A program made the position numbers and the translations under genes. From Adenophora triphylla var. japonica (taxonomy: Eukaryota; Streptophyta; Magnoliopsida; Asterales; Campanulaceae), in the NCBI GenBank assembly GCA_022495995.1, contig JAFEMH010005403.1:62001-126000 (forward strand): DNA of 64,000 nt. The letters are read 5' to 3'. Positions 54,299 through 64,000 of this stretch are shown piece after piece. Numbering within the stretch: position 1 is the stretch's first letter; every line of letters starts with the position of its first letter. Under the pieces are notes generated by a model that had not been told where the DNA came from, did no database searches, and saw only the letters and a list, made by a program, of their open reading frames with translations.

Positions 54299-55215
54299 CT
54301 GTATAATGGTTTTCACATTTATAAACTGAGAAGTCTATTTCACAGTTTTGATGTAAAATAACTGTACAATGGTTTTCACATTTATAACTGAGAAGTCTAT
54401 TTCACAGTTTTGATGTAAAGTAACTGTACAATGGTTTTCACATTTATAAACTGTAAAACTGACCTCACAGTTTTAGAAGTATAAAAAACATTTCACAGTT
54501 ATTCACATCACAACCAACAACTGTAAAATAGACCTCACTGTTGTTCTATAAAAGAATGACATAAAAATAAAGAAATCTATCTCACAGTTATGCACAATAA
54601 CTGAGAAAGTGACCTCAACAATCATAACTGAGAAATTGACCTCACAGTTGTGCACAAACAATCATCAACAAATGATAAATAACAGGTAAACCAAACATAC
54701 TAAGTACCAAATTAACTGTGAAACTGACCTCACAGTTTTAGAAGTGTGAAAAACATTTCACAGTTATTCACATCATAACCAACAACTGTAAAATAGACCT
54801 CACTGTTGTTCTATAAAAGAATGACATAAAAACAGAGAAATATATCACACAGTTATGCACAATAACTGAGAAAGTGACCTCAACAATCATAACTGAGAAA
54901 CTGACCTCACAGTTTTAGAAGTGTGAAAAACATTTCACAGTTATTCACATCACAACCAACAACTGTGAAATAGACCTCACTGTTGTTCTATAAAAGAATG
55001 ACATAAAAATAGTGAAATCTATCACACAGTTATGCACAATAACTGAGAAATTGACCTCACAGTTTTGCATAAACAATCATGAATAACAGATAAATAACGG
55101 GTAAACCACACATACTAAGTAGCAAAATAACTGTGAAATTGACCTCACAGTTCTCAGTTTAAAGGTCAAAAACCAAACCATTTCACATTCATAAATAACT
55201 GTAAAACAGAACTCT
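54299..55215. repeat. Complex tandem array rich in AACTGTGA/TCACAGTT
   Basis: Three units of about 62 bp (CTGTACAATGGTTTTCACAT; 54,299, 54,362, 54,424) are followed by larger units starting CTGACCTCACAGTTTTAGAA at 54,459, 54,724 and 54,901. Short motifs TCACAGTT and AACTGTGA/AACTGAGA occur more than 20 times in both orientations. No coding potential. Confidence 0.85.
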
Positions 55216-55494
55216 GAGTTTTAGAAGTGTGAAAAACATTGAACATTTATTCACATAAAAAACATTGACGATAAGTAAAACTTTCCCATTATAAACACTC
55301 GAGAATCAAATTTTACATTATATGGAATTCAAGAACAAAAATTTTACATACATAGTATCGCAGACAGAATATACATACAGTTGCTATAAAGAAGAAGAAG
55401 AAAACAAGTTCAACATCTACAAATTAACTACTATTTGTTACATGCCCCGGTTCCTGAAACAATTCCCCCAAAAATTGTAGGAAGACACAAATAC
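55216..55494. other. Sequence 3' of the gag-PPR pseudogene
   Basis: AT-rich. On the minus strand this would be the 3' UTR of the chimeric frame. Nothing else recognised. Confidence 0.4.
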
Positions 55495-57181
55495 TTAAAC
55501 ACCAGTCGCTTGTAGCCATACAATAAGCTCAAAAGCAGGAATTGATGTGTATTTGATAGTCCAAGCAGTCAAGCACTTTCTGTTTGCAGTAATCAGTTGT
55601 TGTTGAAGCTCTTTAATAGTTCCAGTTTGATACAACTTCTTGAATTGTCCCATTATATTTTTGGTCTCTCGTTCTTCAAATCGAGCATATAAATCATTAA
55701 CAAAAGGCTGCCATAATATAACCCCTCTACCCTGTCTATGAATACCATATCCAGAAATCGAGGCATTCCACAAAATTTCATTTTTCTGAGGCATTTTCTC
55801 AAACACGTTCCTTGCATGCTCTATTCTTCCCCATTTACTGTACAAGTCCAGAAGGGCTGTATTAGCTACCACATCTGACCCAAAATCATGCCGAACAAGT
55901 CCTGCATGTGCTTGTTTCACGAGTTCTAATGAAGCTAGCCTTACACATGCCCTTATAATTATTGAAAATGTGAATTTGTCCATTTTGACACCAGAGTCTG
56001 GCAATTCATAATACATATCCATAGCCTCTTGACTAGAGCCATGAAGGGCATAACCTGCAATAATGGAATTCCATCATGCAGTTGTTTTCTTGGGCATCTT
56101 ATAAAAAACACACTTAGCATCCTCAATGTACCCACACTTGCTATACATGTCAATCAACGCACAAGATACAAAAGCATCAGCATCTAAATGCATTTTCAAA
56201 GCACATGAATGCAATTGTTCACCTAGAAAGATATCTTCCAATGCAGCACATGCTCGAGTCATCAAAGCAAATATTCGCGAATCAGCATCAGAAAACTCCT
56301 CCCACATACTTAAAAACATCCGGATAGCTTCTATGTAGTAACCAAAGTCCAAAAGTCCCACAATTATTGTGTTCCAAGAAGCCAAGTTTCTCTCAGGCAT
56401 TTCATCGAACATCAACCTCGCATCGAGCATCATTTCACACTTAACATGCATCAATAACACCATGTTCCTCACAAACAAATCAAGTTCAAACCCACTACTG
56501 ATCATATGATTAAAAACTTTTTTAACCCCTCTAACAGACTTTAACCTAATACAAGCATCGATTAAAGCAATGTATGTACTCTTGCCAACTTCACTATCTC
56601 CTTCAAATAGACAAATATCAAATATTTCAAGTGAGTGTCTATAAGCTCAAAACCAATGCTCAGCTTCACTATCAAAATAAATAGAAGCATACCTGACCAT
56701 TCTTTCAATCTCCATTGGGCAAAATTCGAAATACTCCTCGCTCTTCCTTACCCAGCCTCGTGGATCACTTCCGTTGAAACGAGGGAATTCAATTTTTGGT
56801 TGTTTATGAAAGCCTCCCCCATTTGAGCCACCACTAGAATCTCCTCCATTGAATCTGCCATAGTTACCATTAAAACGATTCTGAAAATTGGCGATTCCCA
56901 TTTCCCCCAATAGAGCCGCCACCGCCTGAACTATCTCTGTCATCATGAATATCCAATCGAGTTCCACCATGGCTGGTGGTGTTGGGTTCTCCGGTTGGCT
57001 CTGATAACCCGTCGGAGCTCGTCAATTGCGCATCGTCAATTGCAGAGAAAGCCAATTGTGACATCGTCAATTGCAATCGCAATTGCAGAGAAAGCCAATT
57101 GCGCAGCGCAGAGAGCGAGAGAGAGACGCAATTGCGCATAGAGAGAGAAAGAGAATGAGCGAGAGAGGATAGCTTCTCCAT
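55495..57181 (-). pseudogene. Chimeric gag-PPR-gag frame
   Basis: On the minus strand a retrotransposon gag starts near 57,181 or 56,970 and reads KQPKIEFPRFNGSDPRGWVR and YASIYFDSEAEHWF. At 56,647 a TGA follows. The same frame continues as a pentatricopeptide repeat protein: YRHSLEIFDICLFEGDSEVG, FVRNMVLLMHVKCEMMLDAR, LMFDEMPERNLASWNTIIVG, then LIDMYSKCGYIEDAKCVFYK. A second TGA is at 56,074 before WNSIIAGYALHGSSQEAMDM, and PPR homology ends at ISGYGIHRQGRG (about 55,720). It then reads gag again: WQPFVNDLYARFEERETKNI, GQFKKLYQTGTIKE, with an unrecognised tail and stop at 55,495. The PPR part resembles the PLS class and lacks both its ends. All three parts share one frame. An initial shift separates 57181-56870 from the main gag frame. 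Confidence 0.8.
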
Positions 57182-57345
57182 TTAAATGGTTATGAAATAT
57201 TTTAAAAGGAGCTAGGGGTTTATTGGTAAAATGGATTTCAACTTATGGACCCTAAGGTATAATATGAAATGTGGTGTTTTTTTTTTATAAATTTCACCTT
57301 TTAACATGGGCTTATTGGTAAAAATCCCAAAAAACAAAGATGCAA
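57182..57345. other. Spacer before the Helitron
   Basis: AT-rich, no features. It contains GGCTTATTGGTAAA and GGTTTATTGGTAAA, 90 bp apart. Confidence 0.35.
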
Positions 57346-58143
57346 TCTATACTTATAGTATATTAAAGTAGGCCAAACTTGATAAGGTGTTGCCACATAC
57401 GCCAAAAAAGGTGATTCTTGCATTCTTAGGCTTCCAACTCATTCCCCCCCTAATTAATTTGTGATGTTTTGAATTCTCCCTAATAGCTATTAATATTCAT
57501 AATCTCTAATAGTTATGTGAATGGTTACTTTTTACATATAATTAGTAGTAGTTAAAGTCTTATATTATCTATTCAATATTTCTATAGTTAAATTTATACT
57601 TTTTGAATAATAGAAGAAGATATATATTTCTTATATGAGTGTCTTCTAATAGTTAGTAGTACTAACTCATACTTATATATATAGAATAGAAGTATACATT
57701 AGGTAGGTTGTGCATTTAAAGATGTGACTTTTGACTTTTCAACTAATCAAACTTTATTAATCAAATAATATGATAAAACTAAATACACTTCAAGTTGGTG
57801 CATGAATTACATTAAAAGTGTGACTTTTCAATTGATCAAATTTCATTAATCAAATGATAGGATAAGACAAAATGCATTTCAAGTTAGTGAATGAATTACA
57901 GTAACTACACCTAAATGAAATAAACTAATAAATAATATGAAAGATTATATATATTTATTTCAAATATATTTTTTGTAATTCTCCATTCAATACCTACATT
58001 AGCTTGAAGATGAATGGGCCTAAATGACTCTTTATTTTGGGATACATATGGTCTTTCCACGGAATATATAAAATTAAAACGGAATATTGTGTTTATTGTT
58101 GTATGACATGAAAGACTTTCTCCTACTTCTCTTCTTCTTTATA

Positions 58144-59140
58144 CATTAATGTCAATTGTTCCATTTCTTTTAACATTCTATTTATCAGTCTATGTATATG
58201 GTTTAATTTAGCTTTTACTAATTTCTCACAATTTTTTGTTTCTTTTCCTTTAGGTCGGGAAGATAGTTTTTGAACAAATTTTGATGAGAATGAATACATT
58301 AGATTGATTGAGAAAAGTTGCATCATTTGAGTAAGTTTCACCTCTATAATTTTTGCATATATTATCTCATTGGATTTCCGCTTATCATTTTATTTTACTA
58401 TTACCTCCGTCCAAAATAAATATACTCATTTCTCACAATTTTTTTTTTGTTTCTTTTCCTTTAGGTTGGGAAGATAGTTCTTGGACAAATTTTGATGAGA
58501 AAGAATACATTAGATTGATTGAGAAAAATTGCATCATTTGAGTAAGTTTCACCTCTATAATTTTTGCATATATTATCTCATTGGATTTCCGCTTATCATT
58601 TTATTTTACTATTATCTCCGTCCAAAATAAATATTTATTTGTTCTCTTCATCAAAAAAACACAATATATTTATTTTAAGACGGAATAAGTTTGATTTTAC
58701 TTTACCCACCAAACTTCTTAGGTATGTGAAGTACTTAGATTCATACATTAATGTCAATTGTTCAATTTCTTTTAACATTATATTTCTCAATCTATGTATA
58801 TGATTTAATTTAGCTTTCACTAATTTCTCACAATTTTTTTTTTGTTTCTTTTCCTTTAGGTTGGGAAGATAGTTCTTGGACAAATTTTGTTAAGAAAAAA
58901 TACATTAGATTGATTGAGAAAAATTGCATCATTTGAGTAAGTTTCACCTCTATAATTTTTGCATATATTATCTCATTGAATTTCCGCTTATCATTTTATT
59001 TTACTATTACCTCCGTCCAAAATAAATATTTATTTGTTCTCTTCATCAAAAAAACACAATATATTTATTTTAAGACGGAATAAGTTTGATTTTACTTTAC
59101 CCACCAAACTTCTTAGGTATGTGAAGTACTTAGATTCATT
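58144..59140 (+). repeat. Triplicated block containing an exon-like unit
   Basis: Three tandem copies of a block, the first shortened. Each has a pyrimidine tract ending TTTCCTTTAG, then 77 bp reading WEDSSWTNFDEKEYIRLIEK (best in copy 2, 58,465-58,541) and ending in TGA. Exon-like units lie at 58,254-58,330, 58,465-58,541 and 58,860-58,936. Copies 2 and 3 also contain a 71-bp Stowaway-like MITE. The short protein is not recognised. Copy 1 has a stop and copy 3 has substitutions. Confidence 0.75.
59010..59080. mobile_element. Tiny Stowaway-like MITE
   Basis: CCTCCGTCCAAAATAAATAT and its inverted end ATATTTATTTTAAGACGGAA enclose about 30 bp, flanked by TA. The same element lies at about 58,615-58,684 in the preceding tandem copy. 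Confidence 0.65.
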
Positions 59141-60681
59141 TATACAAATTCGTTATAGAACCTGAAAAGGTCGACATAATTTTTTTTTATTGATTTGAAT
59201 ATTACCAATTGGTTATTTTTATGATATTTGTTATTTGAATTTAGTTCTGATTTGAGTTTAAAAAAATTATTTTACATTTTGGTGAGTTATCCTTTTAATT
59301 GCTATGTCTATATATTTGCTTTTTTATCATAATTTTATTTGAGAGTTAATTTTGGTCTTCGTTGATGTTTTATATATTTTGATTATGTTTTACTAATTAA
59401 TTTTAATTTATTCTTTATCTTATACTCCAGATTATGTTTTGGAGTTGTTGATTTAATACAAATTATGTATATATCAATGTAATACAATTTCAAGTATTAA
59501 GTTGCAAAAATGAGTTACCAAGTTATATGAACTTCACATCCATTTTCAACTAGAACTTTTTCTTATTTTTATGTTATTATAATTTTTTTTCTTAAAATTT
59601 TTATTGTTTAGTGATCCAATTTTCTGGATGAAAATATATAATTTACTTCATTTGTCTTTATATACTTAGAGAGGCAATTATTCAATATATTTAATTTATA
59701 ATTTTTATTATAAATATCAACTTAATTATATAAATTAAGTTTGTATAGACACATAGTATACACTTTCTATCCCACCATATGAAACTTTACAAAAAGTCCT
59801 CTCCATATTTATAAATTACTGATTGATCCATGAAAAAATTATTACTTTATACTATCAAGATAATACTTAATGATAAAAAACCACTCATATAAATTATCGA
59901 TTGATCCATATTTTTAAAAAAGTTTTTATGTTATAAATCTTAAAGAAAGATGAATGAGTGGTTGACTTTGGATCATCAAAAGTCTTTTATTTATGAATCA
60001 AATTAAATTAAATTACAACATGCAATAAATATATGTTCATATAATAAGTCCTAAAAGATGCAAACTAATTTTAATGATTAATTGAATATGATAAGTCTTT
60101 TAAAATCAAATGTTAGATCCACTATGAATTAATTCTACTTTAATTATGCAACAAGTCTTTAAAGGACATGAATTATAAGATGACTTAATATTTGAATTAT
60201 CAAAAGTCTTTACATATAAATTGAATTAAATTTAAAATTAAAACATCTAATAAATATATATGAATATAATAAGTCTAAAAAGATGAAACATTAGAAGTGT
60301 AACTTAATTTAAAGGAACTGAATATGAAAAGTCATATAAAATTCAAAGATAGATTCATTATGAATTAAATATTTTTTTAGTGTTATAAATCTTAAAGTGA
60401 GATGAATGAGTAGGTAAATTAATATTTTGCTTATCAAAAGTCTCTTAAATATGAATTAACTAAATTAAAAGTTAAAACATTTAATAAGTATATATGCATA
60501 TAATAAGTCTTAGAAGATGAAACATTGGACAAAAAAAGTTTTCTGACTACCAACATTCTCTTATTTTAAATTTAATTTAATTAAAATGAAATGAATATAG
60601 TATGATACGAAATTAATGTTAGATCATCATGAAGAATGAAGAGGCAAACTCATCATGCTTTAAAATAAGTAAAACAATATA

Positions 60682-60898
60682 CTCCCTCTCTTCCACCTCA
60701 CTTGATCGTTTCACTTCACTTGAGACTTCTTAAAATGATAATTTTTTTATAATTTTATATTCATTCTGTCTCAACCATTAACCCACTCATTCTCTCTCCC
60801 TCTCTCTTTATTTTTTATCACACATTTTCTTTATTTTATTTTTTCCCTTAATTATTGTATCCACCTCTTAGGTATTAAGTGAGGTGGGACCGGAGGAG
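60682..60898. mobile_element. Stowaway-like MITE (217 bp)
   Basis: TIRs CTCCCTCTCTTCCACCTCAC and, inverted, CTCCTCCGGTCCCACCTCAC, with TA at both sides (60,680-60,681 and 60,899-60,900). Inserted within the Helitron. Confidence 0.82.
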
Positions 60899-61081
60899 TA
60901 AGTGGTAACAAAATAAATATATTATGATAAAATAAAGTCATAAACATTTTTTAAAAAAAATAAATTTAAAAGTACCCGTGCAGAAAAACAATTAATGTGG
61001 TAATAACTAAAGAAAATCTCTCAAAAAATGACTAATAATAAATTAAAAAGTATCTCATGCATAGCACGAATTTCATCCTAG

Positions 61082-61605
61082 TATAAGGGAAAAAAAAAAA
61101 GTTGGAATACACTTGAAGAAATGAACAATAAAAACATCAATTCAATCTTGTATTTCTCCCCTAACCCTCCCCAACTCAACCCCACAAATTTTCCTCTTTC
61201 CCATCACCCCCTTCACCTCACCCGTTATTTTCTTTTTTCACAACATCCAACCCAACCCTATCACTACCCGCCCTCTTTCCTGTAACTCCTTCCAGTTCAT
61301 CATTCTCTTACTTTTATCCAACCTTCAAAATAAAAAGCGAATATTAATCATAATCCTGAGAATTATGTATGCATTTAATTTTTTTTATCTAAAGTTAATA
61401 GATAATTATTTGTGAGGGAATTATTATAATTTTTTTGTTTCTATTAAAAGTTGACATAATTGATATTATATAATAAAAAATCTTGAAAAACATATGGTGA
61501 TTTGAGGATGTTGTTTTTTCTTACCGATTTCCATAGATCCTAACATTATATGTCAAAGAATAGGATGCAAACTATACACTTGTGGAATTTAGAGTGCATA
61601 TATTA
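61082..61605. other. Spacer after the Helitron
   Basis: A C-rich stretch (61,145-61,290) then AT-rich sequence. No coding potential. Confidence 0.4.
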
Positions 61606-61846
61606 TTTCCTCCATCCCAAAATAAATGATTATTTTGAATTTAAAAATCATTTTGACAAAAAATGAGTTTCAGTAGCAAAAAATCATAAATATTCTTGCT
61701 ATTCTTTTTAAACTTTTACCTTTTCAAATATATAATAAAATATGAAAAAAATTCAGTTAGGGATAACGTTTTTTTAAAGAATAAGTTTTAAAAGATTATT
61801 AATTTTGAAATAAAAATAATCACTCAATTTAGAAAAAAAAAGGGAG
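61606..61846. mobile_element. Stowaway-like MITE (about 241 bp)
   Basis: Left end TTCCTCCATCCCAAAATAAA then TGATTATTTT. Inverted right end CTCCC with T-run, then TGAGTGATTATTTTTA. TA flanks. Confidence 0.7.
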
Positions 61847-62103
61847 TAACACTGACTTAATTAATTATTGATATATCTAAATAATGCTTGAGGAAGTGTG
61901 AGTTCATAATTAATGGGCCATTCAAATTCTGGCCTACCTTTATATATATGCTAAAGGTGATATTATTTATGCAACCATGACCTAAAAGTTTCTGTTTCAC
62001 ATGTGCATCAAACTATATTTAGCCCCCAACGTAACTTTTTATTTAGCGATGTAGGGACAATTTGGTTATCTGAATTCAACAGGATTCTACTCGTTTCATA
62101 ATA

Positions 62104-62380
62104 CTCCCTCCTTTCCAATAAAAGGTTCACCATTTTGAAGGGGCACGCAAATTAAGAAAAAAGGTTAATGAAGAAAGTGTCGTGAGTATAAAAGTAAAAT
62201 AGGAGAGAGAAAGAGTTGAGAGAATAGTAAATTTGAAAAGTGTTGCGAGTATAAAAGTGAAATAGGAGAGAGAATGAATTGAGAGAATAGTAAAAATTCT
62301 TTGCCATTTTAAATAAGGTGAAGCTTTTAACGGAACAATCATTTTGACAATTGATGAAGCTTTTATTGAGACGGAGGAAG
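62104..62380. mobile_element. Stowaway-like MITE (277 bp)
   Basis: TIRs CTCCCTCCTTTCCAATAAAA and, inverted, CTTCCTCCGTCTCAATAAAA, with TA at 62,102-62,103 and 62,381-62,382. The interior holds a 64-bp duplication (GAGTATAAAAGTAAAATAGG and GAGTATAAAAGTGAAATAGG). Confidence 0.85.
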
Positions 62381-62382
62381 TA

Positions 62383-63557
62383 TACCACCAAACAATCGTT
62401 TTTTCTGCTTTGCTGTAGCGTAGCGTATGACATTAATTTGGTCATATTTTTTTTACCGGAATGACTAGCCTAAATCAATAAGGTATTCGATAAATTTCAT
62501 AGCCACAATCTTATAAAGAGCGTGTTTTTTCGATGGTTTAGAAAAAATGAATTTTTGAATCGTTTTTCATCCGGAGAGGTGGTATTTTTAAATCATGCTT
62601 GAACTGTATTTTGAATCATTATAGTTGATGTGATCATAAAAAATTCAACAGAAAATACGATACGCCTAAGGAGCAAAATGGACATACATATTCATAAAAA
62701 AATATTCAATATTATGGGAATAAAGTGATCATTATTAATATTAGGACCTCAAGGTCCAATAGATAGTATGGCGGTCAAATGAGTCGAAATGGGCCAAGTA
62801 GGCTTTAGGGCTAAAAGCCCATTCAGATTACAAATACAAGGGAAACTGCTCATTTCAAGGGGGACCAGGTTCACTCACTCTCTCTCTCTCTCTCTCTCTC
62901 CCAAAATCCCAAATTCTCTCTCTATAATGTTGAACATTCATATATTCAAATACTAGATTAATGATTCTCAAATCGAAAAATTTTCGGGAGAAAGACCCCC
63001 CACTCCTAATAGTACATTATGTTGTAGATCACTATGAGAAATATGGACCTTGGAAAACCATACCCTTCATCTAGCTTGGGATTCCATGGTGTACAGATTT
63101 TTTTTAGCATCATTAGTCAATACTCCTCGTCTTATAAAAATGTTTCTAATTTCCTTTTCTGTTGTCACAAAAAGATAGTTTCATCACTAAAATTATCACT
63201 AAAATTGTTAGGTTTAAACCAGTTAACTTCTTAAATTACCAAAAAAAAATAATAATAAAGGAAGAAAGGGTGATGAGAGCCAACAAAATTATATAAGTAA
63301 TGGAGTGATTAATAAATTTATCAGTGATAAAAATAAAAATAAATTATTAAAATATTTAGAAAGTCAAATAAAATTATTATTAAAAGCCAAAGAAGTAAAA
63401 TACTTTTTGTCACAACATAAATATAAATGATTCAGAATAAAATACACCTAGATATCAATCAATAATCAATTAATGAGAGTTGTCAACAAGCTATTTTTTT
63501 TGCCATCTAAATTGATGTTTTTGTACAACGCACACAAAGAGAAGTCTTGTCATCAAC
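62383..63557. other. Intergenic sequence with a CT microsatellite
   Basis: AT-rich with (CT)n at 62,876-62,900. The frame at 63,034-63,234 has no recognisable domain and no codon signal I trust. Confidence 0.4.
62876..62900. repeat. (CT)n microsatellite
   Basis: About twelve CT units. Confidence 0.9.
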
Positions 63558-63907
63558 TTTTTTTTTTTTTTTTTTTATACCCAGGTTCCCTGCCTTCACG
63601 AAGCAATTCCTGACCACTACCATCGGCCTCACAGTGTTAGCGGAGGTAAATCGTGGATATCTGCCCAAATCAAGAAGCCCTTATACTCCTGGCCCCTGAG
63701 CCCTCCTACAACGCGGTAGTTGAAATCCCCACACCGGTTGCGCAAGTCCGAATGTCAGCTTCCTTAATCGAATGGATGTGGGCTCCTAAAGACCCTGAAA
63801 CCCAAGAAAGAAAATAATTCACAAAGATTTCCCTTGGGGGAAATCGAACCGGTGACCTCCCCTACGAAAAGCCACCCAAGATACCATTGGGCCATGACCC
63901 ATTAGGT
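63558..63907 (-). mobile_element. tRNA-derived SINE (about 350 bp)
   Basis: On the minus strand the head reads GGGTCATGGCCCAATGGTAT (box A) and GGTCACCGGTTCGATTTCCC (box B GGTTCGATTTC), the internal RNA polymerase III promoter of tRNA-derived SINEs. The 3' end is an A-run (T-run at 63,558-63,577 on +). It is flanked by GTCTTGTCATCAACTT (63,544) and GTCTTGCCATCAACTT (63,908), a 16-bp target duplication with one mismatch, the mark of LINE-type target-primed insertion. It would borrow a LINE reverse transcriptase; none is in the window. Confidence 0.85.
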
Positions 63908-63944
63908 GTCTTGCCATCAACTTGAACATACGTATGTGTGTGAT

Positions 63945-63976
63945 AGAGAGAGAGAGAGTGAGAGAGAGAGAGAGAT
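63945..63976. repeat. (GA)n microsatellite
   Basis: Two GA runs interrupted by GTGA near the window end. Confidence 0.85.
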
Positions 63977-64000
63977 TAGATGAGAAGACATTGGTTCTTT

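Larger units (their letters stand above)
57346..61081 (+). mobile_element. Probable non-autonomous Helitron (3.7 kb)
   Basis: The left end A|TCTATACTTATAGTATATT fits the 5' TC rule and the AT-rich starts of plant Helitrons. The right end CATGCATAGCACGAATTTCA then TCCTAG|T has a short hairpin (CATGC-ATA-GCACG, one mismatch) 11 bp before CTAG|T. Insertion is between A and T. No Rep/helicase is present. The interior is AT-rich with a triplicated exon-like block and nested MITEs. Confidence 0.62.

Noticed and set aside
55495..56505. Functional PPR gene
   Set aside because: Lacks both ends, carries a TGA, and is embedded in gag.
63830..63907. tRNA gene on the minus strand
   Set aside because: Has A and B boxes but no cloverleaf I can fold. 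A-tail and TSD show it is a SINE head.

Overview
This window is a repeat-dominated stretch of plant nuclear DNA, most likely from a dicot with a large genome. Nearly every recognisable segment is a transposable element of a typical plant lineage: Ty3-gypsy Tat/Ogre-like and chromovirus elements, Ty1-copia, a MULE, a CACTA element, a Helitron, Stowaway-like MITEs and a tRNA-derived SINE. Gene-derived pieces (plant mobile domain, HROB-like OB-fold, PPR) all lie inside mobile elements. I see no clearly functional single-copy host gene, rRNA or tRNA gene. The species cannot be named from the sequence alone.

Layout. 1-2.3 kb: Ogre/Tat-like LTR material. 2.3-4.5 kb: tail of a copia pol and its complete 3' LTR. 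4.8-15.07 kb: a complete 10.25-kb Mutator-like element with ~275-bp TIRs and a 12-bp flanking repeat. It carries an apparently intact plant mobile domain (PMD) gene on +, a broken MURA transposase on -, and a captured HROB-like OB-fold gene on -. 15.1-18.1 kb: the 3' part of a Tat-like gypsy element, with its spliced antisense ORF (aORF, split by a MITE) and 3' LTR. 18.1-21.9 kb: microsatellites and the 3' part of a CACTA element. 22.39-53.13 kb: a three-level nest. A chromovirus-like element C has a 2.5-kb LTR that was split by Tat-like element A (22,988-35,183, + strand) and by Tat-like element B (36,999-46,485, - strand). Both empty sites can be read in C's uninterrupted 3' LTR. 54.3-57.2 kb: a tandem array and a gag ORF with a PPR gene fragment embedded in the same frame. 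57.35-61.08 kb: a probable Helitron with a triplicated exon-like unit and MITEs. 61-64 kb: two more MITEs, microsatellites and a SINE.

How the parts relate. The MULE moves host gene pieces and the PMD gene together with a transposase that is now dead. Elements A, B and the 15-18 kb fragment share an antisense, intron-containing coiled-coil/Transposase_28-like gene next to the 3' LTR, the known aORF of the Tat lineage. B (identical LTRs) and C (about 1% LTR difference) look recently mobile although their coding regions are broken, which suggests mobilisation in trans or assembly indels.

The least explained signal is the recurrence of arrays of short near-perfect palindromes in three unrelated elements: the MULE, the LTR of C and the copia LTR. 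In the C LTR, and in a separate hairpin pair in the MULE, the arms differ between copies yet stay self-complementary.
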